64,000 bases of DNA, from positions 1,302,001-1,366,000 of the forward strand of contig NZ_CP043633.1 of assembly GCF_012974865.1 (NCBI RefSeq), given 5' to 3'. The position numbers and the translations under genes were made by a program. The notes beneath the pieces are model-generated. The model did not search any database and was not told where the DNA came from. It was given only the letters and a program-made list of their open reading frames with translations. Positions 55,994 through 64,000 of the stretch are shown here, in pieces (position 1 is the stretch's first letter; each line of letters begins with the position of its first letter). The DNA comes from Nonlabens sp. Ci31. GTDB lineage: Bacteria > Bacteroidota > Bacteroidia > Flavobacteriales > Flavobacteriaceae.

Positions 55994-56327
55994 GAGTTAT
56001 TTATTCCGTTTTAAAGAATGGTGGAGCGTTTCAAAGTATGCTATAGGAACTGGTTTAAAACTAAGTCGTTCTTTTTTGTTGTTGGCGAGTAGGTATTTCA
56101 AAATTAGTTGGTTTTAATATGCATGCTTTCTATAAACTTCTTCCTCTCCATTAAATTCTAACTTTAATTCTAAACCCCATTTCTTGTATTTCATATCTCA
56201 AAGGTATTAATTGAAATTTAAAATATCACTCTGAGCTTATTGGGGCTAGACTATTCAACTGTTGTTTTTTGCTTTCATAAGAGCAGAGTTCATGCTGCCC
56301 TTATGAAAAGGGGAATCTATATTTCTT
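55994..56327. other. Spacer between recX and hemB with a structured hairpin
   Basis: No gene. It contains the hairpin element 56273-56308, which is described separately; the rest is AT-rich. Confidence 0.5.
56273..56308. repeat. Hairpin element A with conserved core
   Basis: Outer stem TTTCATAAG/CTTATGAAA and inner stem GCAG/CTGC around an eight-base loop (CATGAACT on the minus strand). The 18 bases 56283-56300 are the exact reverse complement of 57804-57821 in element B. Confidence 0.75.
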
Positions 56328-57302
56328 CTAAGAAATCAACTTTACTACATCCTTAGCAAAATAACTCGCAATCAAGTCGGCGCCAGCTCTTTTTATGGCA
56401 GTGACTTGTTCCATCATTACGGCATCATGGTTGAGCCAGCCTCTTTCGGCCGCTGCTTTAAGCATAGCATACTCGCCGCTTACTTGATAAACACTTACAG
56501 GAACATCTACTTCGTTTTTAATATCTCTAACGATGTCTAAGTAGCACAATCCTGGTTTTACCATGACGATATCAGCTCCTTCATTGATGTCCATTAATGT
56601 TTCTTTGATGGCTTCACTGCGGTTGGCAGGATCCATTTGATAGGTTTTTTTATCTCCAAAACCTGGTGCGCTGTCCAGCGCATCTCTAAAAGGACCATAG
56701 AAAGCACTCGCATATTTTGCCGAGTAGCTCATGATACCCATATCTATAAATCCTTCTTCTTCCAGCGCTTCTCTGATATAAAGAATACGGCCATCCATCA
56801 TATCGCTGGGCGCCACCATATCTGCTCCTGCTTGTGCGTGTGAGATACTCATTTGAGCGAGCACTTCACAAGTAGCATCATTAATTATTTTTTGATTCTC
56901 TACAATACCATCGTGGCCAAAACTTGAATAAGGATCCAACGCTACATCTGTCATGACGTACATTTCTGGAGCGACTTCTTTAACGGTTTTGATAGCACGT
57001 TGCATAAGGCCCTCTTTATTTAAAGCTTCTGTTCCTTTGTTATCTTTTAATTCGTCCGGTACTTTGACAAATAGCAACACGCTTTTCAGTCCCATATCCC
57101 AGAGCAATTGCACTTCTTTTTTTAAAATATCCAGGCTGTAACGGTAATAATCAGGCATGGACGCGATTTCTTCCCTGATACCTTTTCCTTCTACTATAAA
57201 TAAGGGTACAATAAAATCACTTGGTGAAATCAAGGTCTGTTGCACCAGAGATCTTACCGTGGCACTGGTTCTTAATCTTCTATTTCTTCTTAGCGGATAC
57301 AT
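56328..57302 (-). CDS. hemB: Delta-aminolevulinic acid dehydratase (porphobilinogen synthase)
   Basis: Condenses two ALA molecules in the heme pathway. The 324-residue protein has MYPLRRNRRLRTSATVRSLV, the Schiff-base Lys region YSAKYASAFYGPFRDA and MVKPGLCYLDI. Length is standard. The magnesium/zinc-type site cannot be settled by eye. A small lipoprotein gene ends 1 base upstream, so both may be co-transcribed. Confidence 0.96.
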   Translation of the reverse strand: MYPLRRNRRLRTSATVRSLVQQTLISPSDFIVPLFIVEGKGIREEIASMPDYYRYSLDILKKEVQLLWDMGLKSVLLFVKVPDELKDNKGTEALNKEGLMQRAIKTVKEVAPEMYVMTDVALDPYSSFGHDGIVENQKIINDATCEVLAQMSISHAQAGADMVAPSDMMDGRILYIREALEEEGFIDMGIMSYSAKYASAFYGPFRDALDSAPGFGDKKTYQMDPANRSEAIKETLMDINEGADIVMVKPGLCYLDIVRDIKNEVDVPVSVYQVSGEYAMLKAAAERGWLNHDAVMMEQVTAIKRAGADLIASYFAKDVVKLIS

Positions 57303-57303
57303 A

Positions 57304-57690
57304 TTATAAATCTAGTTTATTGATGAGGTTGCGGTAATCCATTTCATAATTAGGAATCTTCAAAGTTACCTTCTTTGCGGTATTTAAAATAATGATAGCG
57401 GGAGTTTCTGAGTTGCTGTCATTATGAAACCGGAATTGGTTTTGTATAAAATCATTGATAAGAAGCGCTTCATCATAAGTAATGGTTCTTCTCACAACTT
57501 CTTCAGCCTTTTTATAAACGATATAATCTTCTATAAAGCTCATGGATGCTGTTGTGTCATCATTTAGAATATACTCTATCGTAAAATCTTTACTTTGAAA
57601 TATCGAATTGATGTTCTCTGTGGTGACATCAGCGGTTTGCTGGCAAGAGATGAAGCTCAAAAAACCAAGAAGAATTATTACCTTTCTCAT
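57304..57690 (-). CDS. Small lipoprotein upstream of hemB
   Basis: Not recognised. The 128-residue protein starts at ATG 57690 with MRKVIILLGFLSFISCQQ, lipobox FISC, then a small alpha/beta-like body (FTIEYILNDDTTASMSFIED, LKIPNYEMDYRN). A longer in-frame start exists 26 codons upstream but lacks a signal sequence. It is 1 base from hemB on the same strand. Any link to heme synthesis is unproven. Confidence 0.65.
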   Translation of the reverse strand: MRKVIILLGFLSFISCQQTADVTTENINSIFQSKDFTIEYILNDDTTASMSFIEDYIVYKKAEEVVRRTITYDEALLINDFIQNQFRFHNDSNSETPAIIILNTAKKVTLKIPNYEMDYRNLINKLDL

Positions 57691-57708
57691 AACTGGTACT
57701 TTATAATT

Positions 57709-57730
57709 TTTGTCATTCCAGAAAATTTGG
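57709..57730. repeat. Dispersed 22-bp repeat
   Basis: TTTGTCATTCCAGAAAATTTGG, exact inverse of 63892-63913. It lies just upstream of the small lipoprotein gene. Confidence 0.7.
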
Positions 57731-57794
57731 ACGTAGAACTTTAGAATTGATCTATCATGCGTTTCCAAATTTGTCTGGTATCCAATCTAGTTTT

Positions 57795-57832
57795 TTTTCC
57801 TAGGGGCAGCATGAACTCTGCCCTTAGGAAAA
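57795..57832. repeat. Hairpin element B with conserved core
   Basis: Outer stem TTTTCCTA/TAGGAAAA and inner stem GGGCAG/CTGCCC around loop CATGAACT, joined by one G-T pair. It shares only the 18-bp core with element A; the outer stem is different yet self-complementary. Confidence 0.75.
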
Positions 57833-57875
57833 CGCTTTAAGTCAATCGTCTACCGTCACCAGTCGGCCGTCACTA

Positions 57876-58628
57876 TCATTCCTTATTCAAAACCGTACTG
57901 CTTGCTTGTGCGGTGCACATTACTGTTAAATCAGCAATATTTACGTGTGCCGGTCGGGTCAGTGCAAACAGAATGACATCAGCCACATCTTGCGGTTGCA
58001 GGGGCATGTAACCTTGATATACTTTATCTGCTCTTTCTGCATCTCCTTTAAATCGCACTTCGCTAAAGTTAGTTTGTACGAGCCCTGGATTTACAGCACC
58101 TACTCTAATATGGTAGGGATTTAAGTCCAGTCGCATTCCAGTAGTAATAGCATCGACCGCATGTTTAGAACCGCAATATACATTTCCATTAGGATAGACT
58201 TCTTTTCCTGCCGTAGAACCTATGTTGATGATGTGCCCGCTTTTACGCTCGCGCATTTGTGGCATTACCGCATGACTTACATAAAGCAAGCCTTTGACAT
58301 TAATATCTATCATCGCGTCCCAGTCTTCTAGACTACCTTTGTCAATAGGGTCTAAGCCATGAGCATTACCAGCATTATTAATTAAGATATCGATCTTGTG
58401 GAAAGGAGGTTCGGTAAGGCTATGTATTTGTTCTTCTACTGTTTTTTGATCGCGCACATCAAAGCAAAGCGTTTGTATAGGGACCAGTTGAGAAAGTTCT
58501 TGTTTTAATTCGGCTAGTTTTTCTTTGTTACGGCCACAAAGCACTAAAGCAAAATCATTTTTGGCAAGTGTTTGTGCTGTAGCTAGTCCTATTCCGCTTG
58601 TTGCTCCAGTAATCAGTGCTGTTTTCAT
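57876..58628 (-). CDS. Short-chain dehydrogenase/reductase
   Basis: NAD(P)-dependent oxidoreductase of 250 residues: MKTALITGATSGIGLATAQ glycine-rich motif, NNAG, active-site YCGSKHAVDAI (YxxxK) with upstream Ser in NIGSTAG. ATG 58628 is chosen over an upstream TTG. Substrate unknown; it is a single-gene unit on the minus strand. Confidence 0.9.
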   Translation of the reverse strand: MKTALITGATSGIGLATAQTLAKNDFALVLCGRNKEKLAELKQELSQLVPIQTLCFDVRDQKTVEEQIHSLTEPPFHKIDILINNAGNAHGLDPIDKGSLEDWDAMIDINVKGLLYVSHAVMPQMRERKSGHIINIGSTAGKEVYPNGNVYCGSKHAVDAITTGMRLDLNPYHIRVGAVNPGLVQTNFSEVRFKGDAERADKVYQGYMPLQPQDVADVILFALTRPAHVNIADLTVMCTAQASSTVLNKE

Positions 58629-58976
58629 ATCTGATGTTTCTAACAAAAATAAGGAAAAGGTACGGTCGATATGTTGGAATTATGTTAGGGTTTTTATTTC
58701 CTAAGAAAAGGAAAGTGGATAAAAAATCATCATTTATCAGAAAGCACCAGCGTTAACAATCGATAACATAAAAATATACTTCTGTGAAGTATATCAACCT
58801 GTCCTTAGTTAAATTTGGTAGTTACAGAAGCGGGGGTTAATTTTAACGACTTTTAAACAGTTCTATCTTTTATGATTGGGCATTTTTGTAATTCCTTGAC
58901 GTCGCTAGTCATTAATGAATAAGGGAAGCTTAAAGTTTTAACGAGTTTACTAAATAAGATTTAAGAAAATATACTT
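58629..58976. other. Spacer before moxR with an inverted repeat
   Basis: No gene. A perfect inverted repeat ATATACTTC-TGT-GAAGTATAT lies at 58774-58794, an operator-like site about 180 bases before the moxR ATG. No TAnnTTTG box close to moxR is obvious. Confidence 0.5.
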
Positions 58977-59981
58977 ATGGATCAACAAAACACGCAGGTA
59001 GATATTGCGAGTATCAATGAAAAAGTGGCACAGGAAAGCCAGTTTGTGGATTTACTCGTTAATGAAATGAACAAGGTAATTGTAGGTCAACAATACATGA
59101 TAGAACGTTTGCTTATAGGCCTTTTGGGTCGTGGGCACATTCTATTAGAAGGAGTTCCTGGACTTGCAAAAACACTTGCTATTACAACACTTTCTAAAGC
59201 CGTAAGCGGTTCTTTTTCAAGAATCCAATTTACACCAGATCTTCTTCCAGCAGATGTGGTAGGTACATTGATTTACAACATGAAAGATGGCGAATTCAAT
59301 ATCAAAAAAGGACCCATATTTGCCAATTTTGTACTTGCAGATGAGATCAACCGTGCACCAGCTAAAGTACAGAGTGCGCTGTTAGAGGCTATGCAGGAAA
59401 AGCAGGTAACTATAGGGGATACCACTTTTAAATTACAAAAGCCATTTTTAGTAATGGCAACACAAAATCCAGTAGATCAAGAAGGAACCTATCCATTGCC
59501 AGAAGCACAAATGGATCGTTTTATGTTAAAAACGGTGATCGATTACCCTAGCATTGCAGACGAGCAGCACATTATGCGAGCAAATTTAAAAAAGGATTTT
59601 CCCGAGCCTAATGCAGTGGTGTCAGTAGAACAAATTTTACGTGCTCAGGATGCGGTAGAAATTGTTTACATGGATGAAAAGATCGAGAAATACATTCTAG
59701 ACATCATCTTTGCGACTCGTTACCCAGAAAAATACAACCTGGCTGAGTTGAAGCCATTGATCTCCTTCGGTGCATCGCCTCGTGGATCGATCAACCTTGC
59801 CAAGGCTGCAAAATGTTATGCTTTTATAAAAAGACGTGGTTATGTAGTTCCAGAAGATGTACGCGCCGTAGTACTAGACGTTTTGCGTCACAGAATAGGA
59901 ATCACTTACGAAGCTGAAGCAGAAAACTACACCACAGAAGACATCGTAAACAAGATCGTAAATACGATTGAGGTACCATAA
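58977..59981 (+). CDS. MoxR-type AAA+ ATPase
   Basis: AAA+ chaperone ATPase of the MoxR family (334 residues), working with VWA proteins. Walker A LEGVPGLAKTLAITTLSK, Walker B FVLADEINRAPAKVQSALL, sensor ATQNPVDQEGTYPLPEAQMDRF, and an arginine-finger region. It is followed by DUF58, BatD-like and BatA genes, the Bacteroidetes aerotolerance-type order. Confidence 0.95.
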   Translation: MDQQNTQVDIASINEKVAQESQFVDLLVNEMNKVIVGQQYMIERLLIGLLGRGHILLEGVPGLAKTLAITTLSKAVSGSFSRIQFTPDLLPADVVGTLIYNMKDGEFNIKKGPIFANFVLADEINRAPAKVQSALLEAMQEKQVTIGDTTFKLQKPFLVMATQNPVDQEGTYPLPEAQMDRFMLKTVIDYPSIADEQHIMRANLKKDFPEPNAVVSVEQILRAQDAVEIVYMDEKIEKYILDIIFATRYPEKYNLAELKPLISFGASPRGSINLAKAAKCYAFIKRRGYVVPEDVRAVVLDVLRHRIGITYEAEAENYTTEDIVNKIVNTIEVP

Positions 59982-60185
59982 TAGTTGTTTGTTAATGGTT
60001 GTCAGTTAATTGTCGTATCGCAAAATGTTGGACACTGCTGCGCATTCTCATGATAAGTATTGATCAAGTGTGTATAAAAACTCGATTTTTGAAACCAATT
60101 CGATACTAATTTTAAGTGGAGTTTTTTTACTTCTAACAACTAACAACTAACAACTAATAACTAATAACCACGAGTACACCGAGCC
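59982..60185. other. Spacer with a heptamer repeat
   Basis: 204 bases; the repeat CTAACAA/CTAATAA (five units, 60133-60167) lies 18 bases before the DUF58 ATG. Confidence 0.5.
60133..60167. repeat. Tandem heptamer, five units
   Basis: CTAACAA three times, then CTAATAA twice, in the spacer before the DUF58 gene. Confidence 0.85.
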
Positions 60186-61049
60186 ATGAACACACAAGAA
60201 CTCCTTAAAAAAGTACGTAAGATCGAGATCAAAACGCGTCGCTTGAGCGATGCTGTTTTTGGTGGCGAGTACCACAGTGCTTTTAAAGGGCGCGGAATGA
60301 CTTTTAGCGAGGTGCGGCAGTACCAGTTTGGTGATGATGTGCGTAATATCGATTGGAACGTAACCGCTCGATACAGTGAGCCCTATATCAAAGTTTTTGA
60401 GGAAGAACGGGAGTTGACCTTAATGTTGGTAGCAGACATTAGCGGCTCTACACTTTTTGGAACTCAAGAGCAAATCAAAAAAGAAATTATAACAGAGTTG
60501 TGCGCTACACTGGCATTCAGCGCTATGCAAAACAATGATAAAGTAGGATTGCTTTTATTTTCTGATCAGGTAGAATTGTACATTCCGCCTAAGAAAGGGA
60601 AATTTCATATTCTTAGAATTATAAGAGAATTGCTAGAATTTAAAGCTATAGGTAAAGGAACAGATGTGGCTGGAGCATTGAAGTTTCTAGCCGGTGTCCT
60701 TAAGAAAAAAGCCATCGTATTTGTGATGTCAGATTTCATGAGTGCCGATTATAAAAAAACGCTTCAAATTGCAGGACGCAAACACGATGTCACTGGAATT
60801 AGAGTTTATGACCAGCGTGAGGCAGAAATGCCTAAAATGGGACTCGTACAATTCAAAGATCAAGAAACAGGAAAAACACAGTTGATCAATACCAGTTCTA
60901 AATCGGTACGCATTAAATATGCCGCTTATCACAAAGAATGCGCTGCTTATTTTAAAGATGCTTTTACAAGATCTGATGCAGGCGCCATAGATTTAGAAAC
61001 ACAAGAGAATTATACCAAGAAACTATTAGGATACTTTAAAGCACGATGA
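60186..61049 (+). CDS. DUF58 / VWA-like protein of the Bat cluster
   Basis: DUF58 protein (287 residues) with core FKGRGMTFSEVRQYQFGDDVRNIDWNVTAR and a vWA-like domain with the MIDAS-like ADISGS. Acts with MoxR in many bacteria. It overlaps the next gene by 4 bases (ATGA). Cytosolic. Confidence 0.93.
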   Translation: MNTQELLKKVRKIEIKTRRLSDAVFGGEYHSAFKGRGMTFSEVRQYQFGDDVRNIDWNVTARYSEPYIKVFEEERELTLMLVADISGSTLFGTQEQIKKEIITELCATLAFSAMQNNDKVGLLLFSDQVELYIPPKKGKFHILRIIRELLEFKAIGKGTDVAGALKFLAGVLKKKAIVFVMSDFMSADYKKTLQIAGRKHDVTGIRVYDQREAEMPKMGLVQFKDQETGKTQLINTSSKSVRIKYAAYHKECAAYFKDAFTRSDAGAIDLETQENYTKKLLGYFKAR

Positions 61050-62692
61050 TCAAAAAACTAGTGTACATATCGTTTTTATTATGCATCGCCATAACTACTG
61101 CTCAAGATCAGACAAAGAAAGAGGTGGTTACTAAGGTAGATCGCGACTTGATCAAAATAGGGGAAGAAGTAAAACTAGGAATCAGTGTAGAAGCTGACTT
61201 AGGTGATTTGATCATTTTTCCCGAACAACAAACTATGGGTGCCATGGAAGTGCTGCAAAGTTACCCAGTAGATAGCTTGAGAATTGCCGATAAAATCAGG
61301 TTGTTCAAGCAATACGGCATTACGCAATTTGACTCGGGTGACTACTGGGTGCCACGATTGCAGATATTGAAAAACAGCCGAAGCATACAATCAGACTCTG
61401 TACTGATAAGCGTGAGAGAAGTGGTTGTTGACACTACTAAGCAAGGCATGTTTCCTATAAAGGATTCGGTAGATATAGAAGATCAATCCACTCTTTCTTA
61501 CAGCTGGATGTGGTGGTTATTGCTATTAATTCCTGTGGGGCTTTTAGTAGTTTTGCTTTCGCGAAAGCGGGAACAAAAAACCTATGAAGAAACGTTACAA
61601 CCTTACGAGTGGACCAAATATCGTCTCAAACTGCTGGACGAAAGTGGTCGTTTAGAAAACCGCGAATGGAAGCAATATTATACAGAGCTTACGTATATTA
61701 TTAGAAGGTACATCGATTCTAAAGTCTACGGTCAGACGCTGGAAAGTACCACTGGACAATTGATTAAAGAGCTGAAAATTGCGATGTCAGAAAAAGACAT
61801 GCACATTACCGATAAAACACAATCCAGGCTAGAAGAAATCCTTCAAAAAGCCGATTTGGTAAAATTTGCTACTGCCAGTGGAGATGCGATAAGTGCTAAG
61901 GAAGACCGACAGCGCACTATGGAAATTATTAATAATATCCATCAAGTACTACCACCGCCTACTGAAGAAGAACTCATGCAGGATGCGCGTTACAGACGCA
62001 AGCAAGAAATTAAAAAACGCACTCGCAACCTATTAATCGGTATCGCAGTAGGTGTTGTTGCTTTGGGAATTGCGGCTGGAATCTGGGGCTACCTATCAGG
62101 ATTTGATAATGTAAAAGACAAGGTTTTTGGGAATTCTCAAAGAGCACTTACAGAGCAAACATGGTTGACTAGTGAATACGGGATGCCGCCTGTTCAATTG
62201 AATTCACCAGATATTTTGGTACGTCAAGACACTACCGTTTTAAGTGATCAATTCTCTGTTATTGCCGCCACAGTAGATCAATTTGCGTCTGGAGAACTCT
62301 CTGATGATTTTTATATAGGTGTGATCACATTTACTTTAAAGGGTCAAGGTCCTAAAGAAGAAAGTCAATTATCTAAAGAAATGGCACACGATAATATGAT
62401 TCAAATGCTTGATGGAATGGGAGCTACTGATATTTTAATGCTCGATGATGACGTAGAAATTAATGGTATAAATGGAGTTTCGCTAGAAGGTACTTATAAT
62501 CTAGATGGTGAGGATTATGAATATGAAATTCTCATGATGCTCAATAAAGTAGGAATAGATCAAATAATTATCAGTAATAAAAAGGACGATGAAGAAGATT
62601 CTGATCGCGAATTCGGAAGAATTTTGAGAGAACGGGTAAGAAGTTCTATTGTATTTCCATCTTTTGATGATGGTAAAAAGAAGAAAGAATAA
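61046..62692 (+). CDS. BatD-like membrane protein of the Bat cluster
   Basis: Membrane protein of 548 residues with a signal peptide (MIKKLVYISFLLCIAITTAQ), a periplasmic domain, membrane segments near 155-175 and 330-350, a cytosolic helical region, and an acidic C-terminal domain. The first half resembles BatD/oxygen tolerance proteins. A palindrome copy encodes LSRKR right behind the first membrane segment. The DUF58 gene overlaps its start and the BatA gene overlaps its stop by 1 base. Confidence 0.7.
   Translation: MIKKLVYISFLLCIAITTAQDQTKKEVVTKVDRDLIKIGEEVKLGISVEADLGDLIIFPEQQTMGAMEVLQSYPVDSLRIADKIRLFKQYGITQFDSGDYWVPRLQILKNSRSIQSDSVLISVREVVVDTTKQGMFPIKDSVDIEDQSTLSYSWMWWLLLLIPVGLLVVLLSRKREQKTYEETLQPYEWTKYRLKLLDESGRLENREWKQYYTELTYIIRRYIDSKVYGQTLESTTGQLIKELKIAMSEKDMHITDKTQSRLEEILQKADLVKFATASGDAISAKEDRQRTMEIINNIHQVLPPPTEEELMQDARYRRKQEIKKRTRNLLIGIAVGVVALGIAAGIWGYLSGFDNVKDKVFGNSQRALTEQTWLTSEYGMPPVQLNSPDILVRQDTTVLSDQFSVIAATVDQFASGELSDDFYIGVITFTLKGQGPKEESQLSKEMAHDNMIQMLDGMGATDILMLDDDVEINGINGVSLEGTYNLDGEDYEYEILMMLNKVGIDQIIISNKKDDEEDSDREFGRILRERVRSSIVFPSFDDGKKKKE
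61555..61568. repeat. Iterated palindrome, copy 13 (14-bp core)
   Basis: Core copy inside the BatD-like gene with GGAACA flank, read as LSRKR after the first membrane segment. Confidence 0.9.
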
Positions 62693-63705
62693 TGATGGAC
62701 TGGTTTACAAATATCAAGTTTGCTTCACCAGAAATGTTTTGGTTGCTGCTGGCATTGCCTGTGGTGATCGCTTTTTACATCTGGACTTTTAATCAACAGA
62801 ATGCGCAAATACAAGTTTCTTCTATTAAGGGGTTTCAAAATAAAGGATCTCTATTAGGAAAGTTGAGACCCTTACTTTTTGTATTTAGACTGCTGGCTTT
62901 GGCTTTAATCATCACAGCTCTTGCAAGACCCCAAACAACTGACGTTACTACAAAAACAAAAACAACAAACGGTATAGACATCGTTCTTGCGGTAGATGTA
63001 AGTGCGAGTATGCTGGCACGAGACTTTAAACCTGATAGGCTAGAGGCCACTAAAGAAGTTGCCGCAGACTTCATTAATGGAAGACCTAACGACCGTATAG
63101 GAGTTGTTGTATATGCTGGAGAAAGCTATACAAAAACACCTATCACAACCGATGAAAAGATATCGCTTAAAGCCATAAAAGATATCAAATTTGACGGTGT
63201 TCTAGAAAATGGAACAGCCATAGGAATGGGACTTGCTACCGCAGTAAATAGACTGAAAGAAAGTGAAGCACTGAGTAAAGTGATTATTTTAATGACAGAT
63301 GGAGTGAACAACAGCGGTTTTCTCGATCCTAAAATAGCTAGTGAGTTAGCGGTAGAGTTTGGTATTAAAGTCTATACCATTGGAATAGGAACTAACGGCA
63401 ACGCATTGTCTCCATATGCTCAATTACCTGATGGCAGATTCCAGTTTAGAATGGCTCCCGTAGAAATTGATGAAGAGCTCATGAAACAAATCGCAGCTGA
63501 TACGGGTGGTAAATATTTTAGAGCAGATAATAATAAAAAGCTTAAAGAAATTTATGATGAGATTGATAAATTAGAAAAAACAGAGATCGAGCAATTTGAA
63601 TTCTATAACATTGAAGAAAAATACAGAGATCTTGTTTTGCTAGCTTTGATCTTTATCGGATTAGAAATGTTATTGCGATATACCATTTTCAAGACGGCGG
63701 CGTAG
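62692..63705 (+). CDS. batA: BatA-type VWA membrane protein
   Basis: Inner-membrane protein of 337 residues with two N-terminal membrane segments, a vWA domain with MIDAS motif DVSASM and the later Thr/Asp in MTDGVNNSG, and a C-terminal membrane segment (LVLLALIFIGLEMLLRY). Last gene of the cluster in the window; batB does not follow directly. Confidence 0.92.
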   Translation: MMDWFTNIKFASPEMFWLLLALPVVIAFYIWTFNQQNAQIQVSSIKGFQNKGSLLGKLRPLLFVFRLLALALIITALARPQTTDVTTKTKTTNGIDIVLAVDVSASMLARDFKPDRLEATKEVAADFINGRPNDRIGVVVYAGESYTKTPITTDEKISLKAIKDIKFDGVLENGTAIGMGLATAVNRLKESEALSKVIILMTDGVNNSGFLDPKIASELAVEFGIKVYTIGIGTNGNALSPYAQLPDGRFQFRMAPVEIDEELMKQIAADTGGKYFRADNNKKLKEIYDEIDKLEKTEIEQFEFYNIEEKYRDLVLLALIFIGLEMLLRYTIFKTAA

Positions 63706-63891
63706 AAAAAGTTATGAGTTCAGAGTTTTTTGAATGGTGAAATATAAGTTGACTATAGAGGATGGAGAGGCAATTAGAAAGCTTTTAGGACAACCTCACA
63801 GGTTATAAGCTTGTAAATAACACAGATAAAGCATACTGGATTCCAGACAAATTTGGAACCAGCTATTAAGAATAAAAAGAATTTTGGGAAG

Positions 63892-63913
63892 CCAAATTTT
63901 CTGGAATGACAAA
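63892..63913. repeat. Dispersed 22-bp repeat, inverse copy
   Basis: Exact reverse complement of 57709-57730. Confidence 0.7.
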
Positions 63914-63961
63914 TGGTGTGAAAAGAATCGCCTCAGTAAAAGTTCCTTCCCTTGAGGCGTT

Positions 63962-63980
63962 GCACTGAGCTTGTGGAAGT
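63962..63980. repeat. Dispersed repeat, second copy
   Basis: GCACTGAGCTTGTGGAAGT, one change from 31641-31659. Confidence 0.6.
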
Positions 63981-64000
63981 GGTTGAAGAAAGTAGTGGCA

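Larger units (their letters stand above)
63706..64000. other. Repeat-bearing stretch after batA, cut by the window end
   Basis: No gene. It holds the 22-bp repeat (63892-63913), an imperfect inverted partner near 63839-63857, a CGCCTCA/TGAGGCG hairpin (63929-63959) and the GCACTGAGCTTGTGGAAGT repeat (63962-63980). Confidence 0.55.

Noticed and set aside
57795..57832. Hairpin B as a Rho-independent terminator of the SDR gene
   Set aside because: On the minus strand the stem is followed by A, not T.

Overview
The window looks like the chromosome of a marine-type flavobacterium (Bacteroidota, Flavobacteriaceae). The evidence is a Por (T9SS) C-terminal sorting domain, a TonB/beta-barrel receptor of the Bacteroidetes type, DUF3078, DUF4270 and DUF2975 proteins, the moxR-DUF58-BatA aerotolerance genes, low GC, and TAnnTTTG -7 promoter boxes close to many starts. 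The genus cannot be fixed from this window; the very frequent palindrome CGCTTTCGCGAAAGCG makes me think of the Nonlabens/Dokdonia neighbourhood, but that is inference.

Layout. 1-250: tRNA-Asn and a duplicated tRNA 3' end. 0.36-10 kb: rseP, a secreted M1 peptidase, a SCO1-like protein, DUF3078, a TonB-type receptor and lepA. 10-18 kb: a cation/proton antiporter with an RCK module, an overlapping universal-stress/SulP pair, an MBL hydrolase and a subtilase lipoprotein. 18-24 kb: ribE, pdxA, then the DUF177-rpmF-fabH-accB-accC lipid block. 24-31 kb: a large unrecognised surface protein, then an accessory cassette (lipoprotein plus two paralogous outer-membrane proteins) in which two genes are thrown out of frame by simple repeats. 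31-39 kb: TlpA-like protein, then on the minus strand panC | inserted decayed genes | panD, flippase-like protein, esterase-like protein, radA. 39.5-46 kb: GT5-like protein, DUF4270 lipoprotein, glmS, atpD, atpC. 46-48 kb: ankyrin protein and a DUF2975-DUF2975-XRE module. 48.5-54.5 kb: biotin genes bioF-DUF2007-bioD-bioA-KAS-bioB. 54.5-58.6 kb: cupin-like protein, recX, hemB, lipoprotein, SDR. 59-63.7 kb: moxR, DUF58, BatD-like, BatA.

Most genes are core housekeeping functions. Four signals are unusual. (1) A 16-bp palindrome, found 13 times (10 with a perfect 14-bp core), lies mostly inside coding genes and is read in all three frames (peptides AFAKA, RFRES, LSRKR), like a highly iterated palindrome. 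(2) A lipoprotein at 28.1 kb has a (CT)13 tract in its signal-peptide codons and is one slippage step out of frame, which looks like a phase-variable locus; the third gene of that cassette is out of frame at an A6 run. (3) Between panD and panC lie two genes whose frames stay readable through eight in-frame nonsense codons, nearly all explainable by C-to-T changes. (4) Two structured hairpin elements with a shared core and different, self-complementary outer stems flank the hemB pair in inverted orientation.
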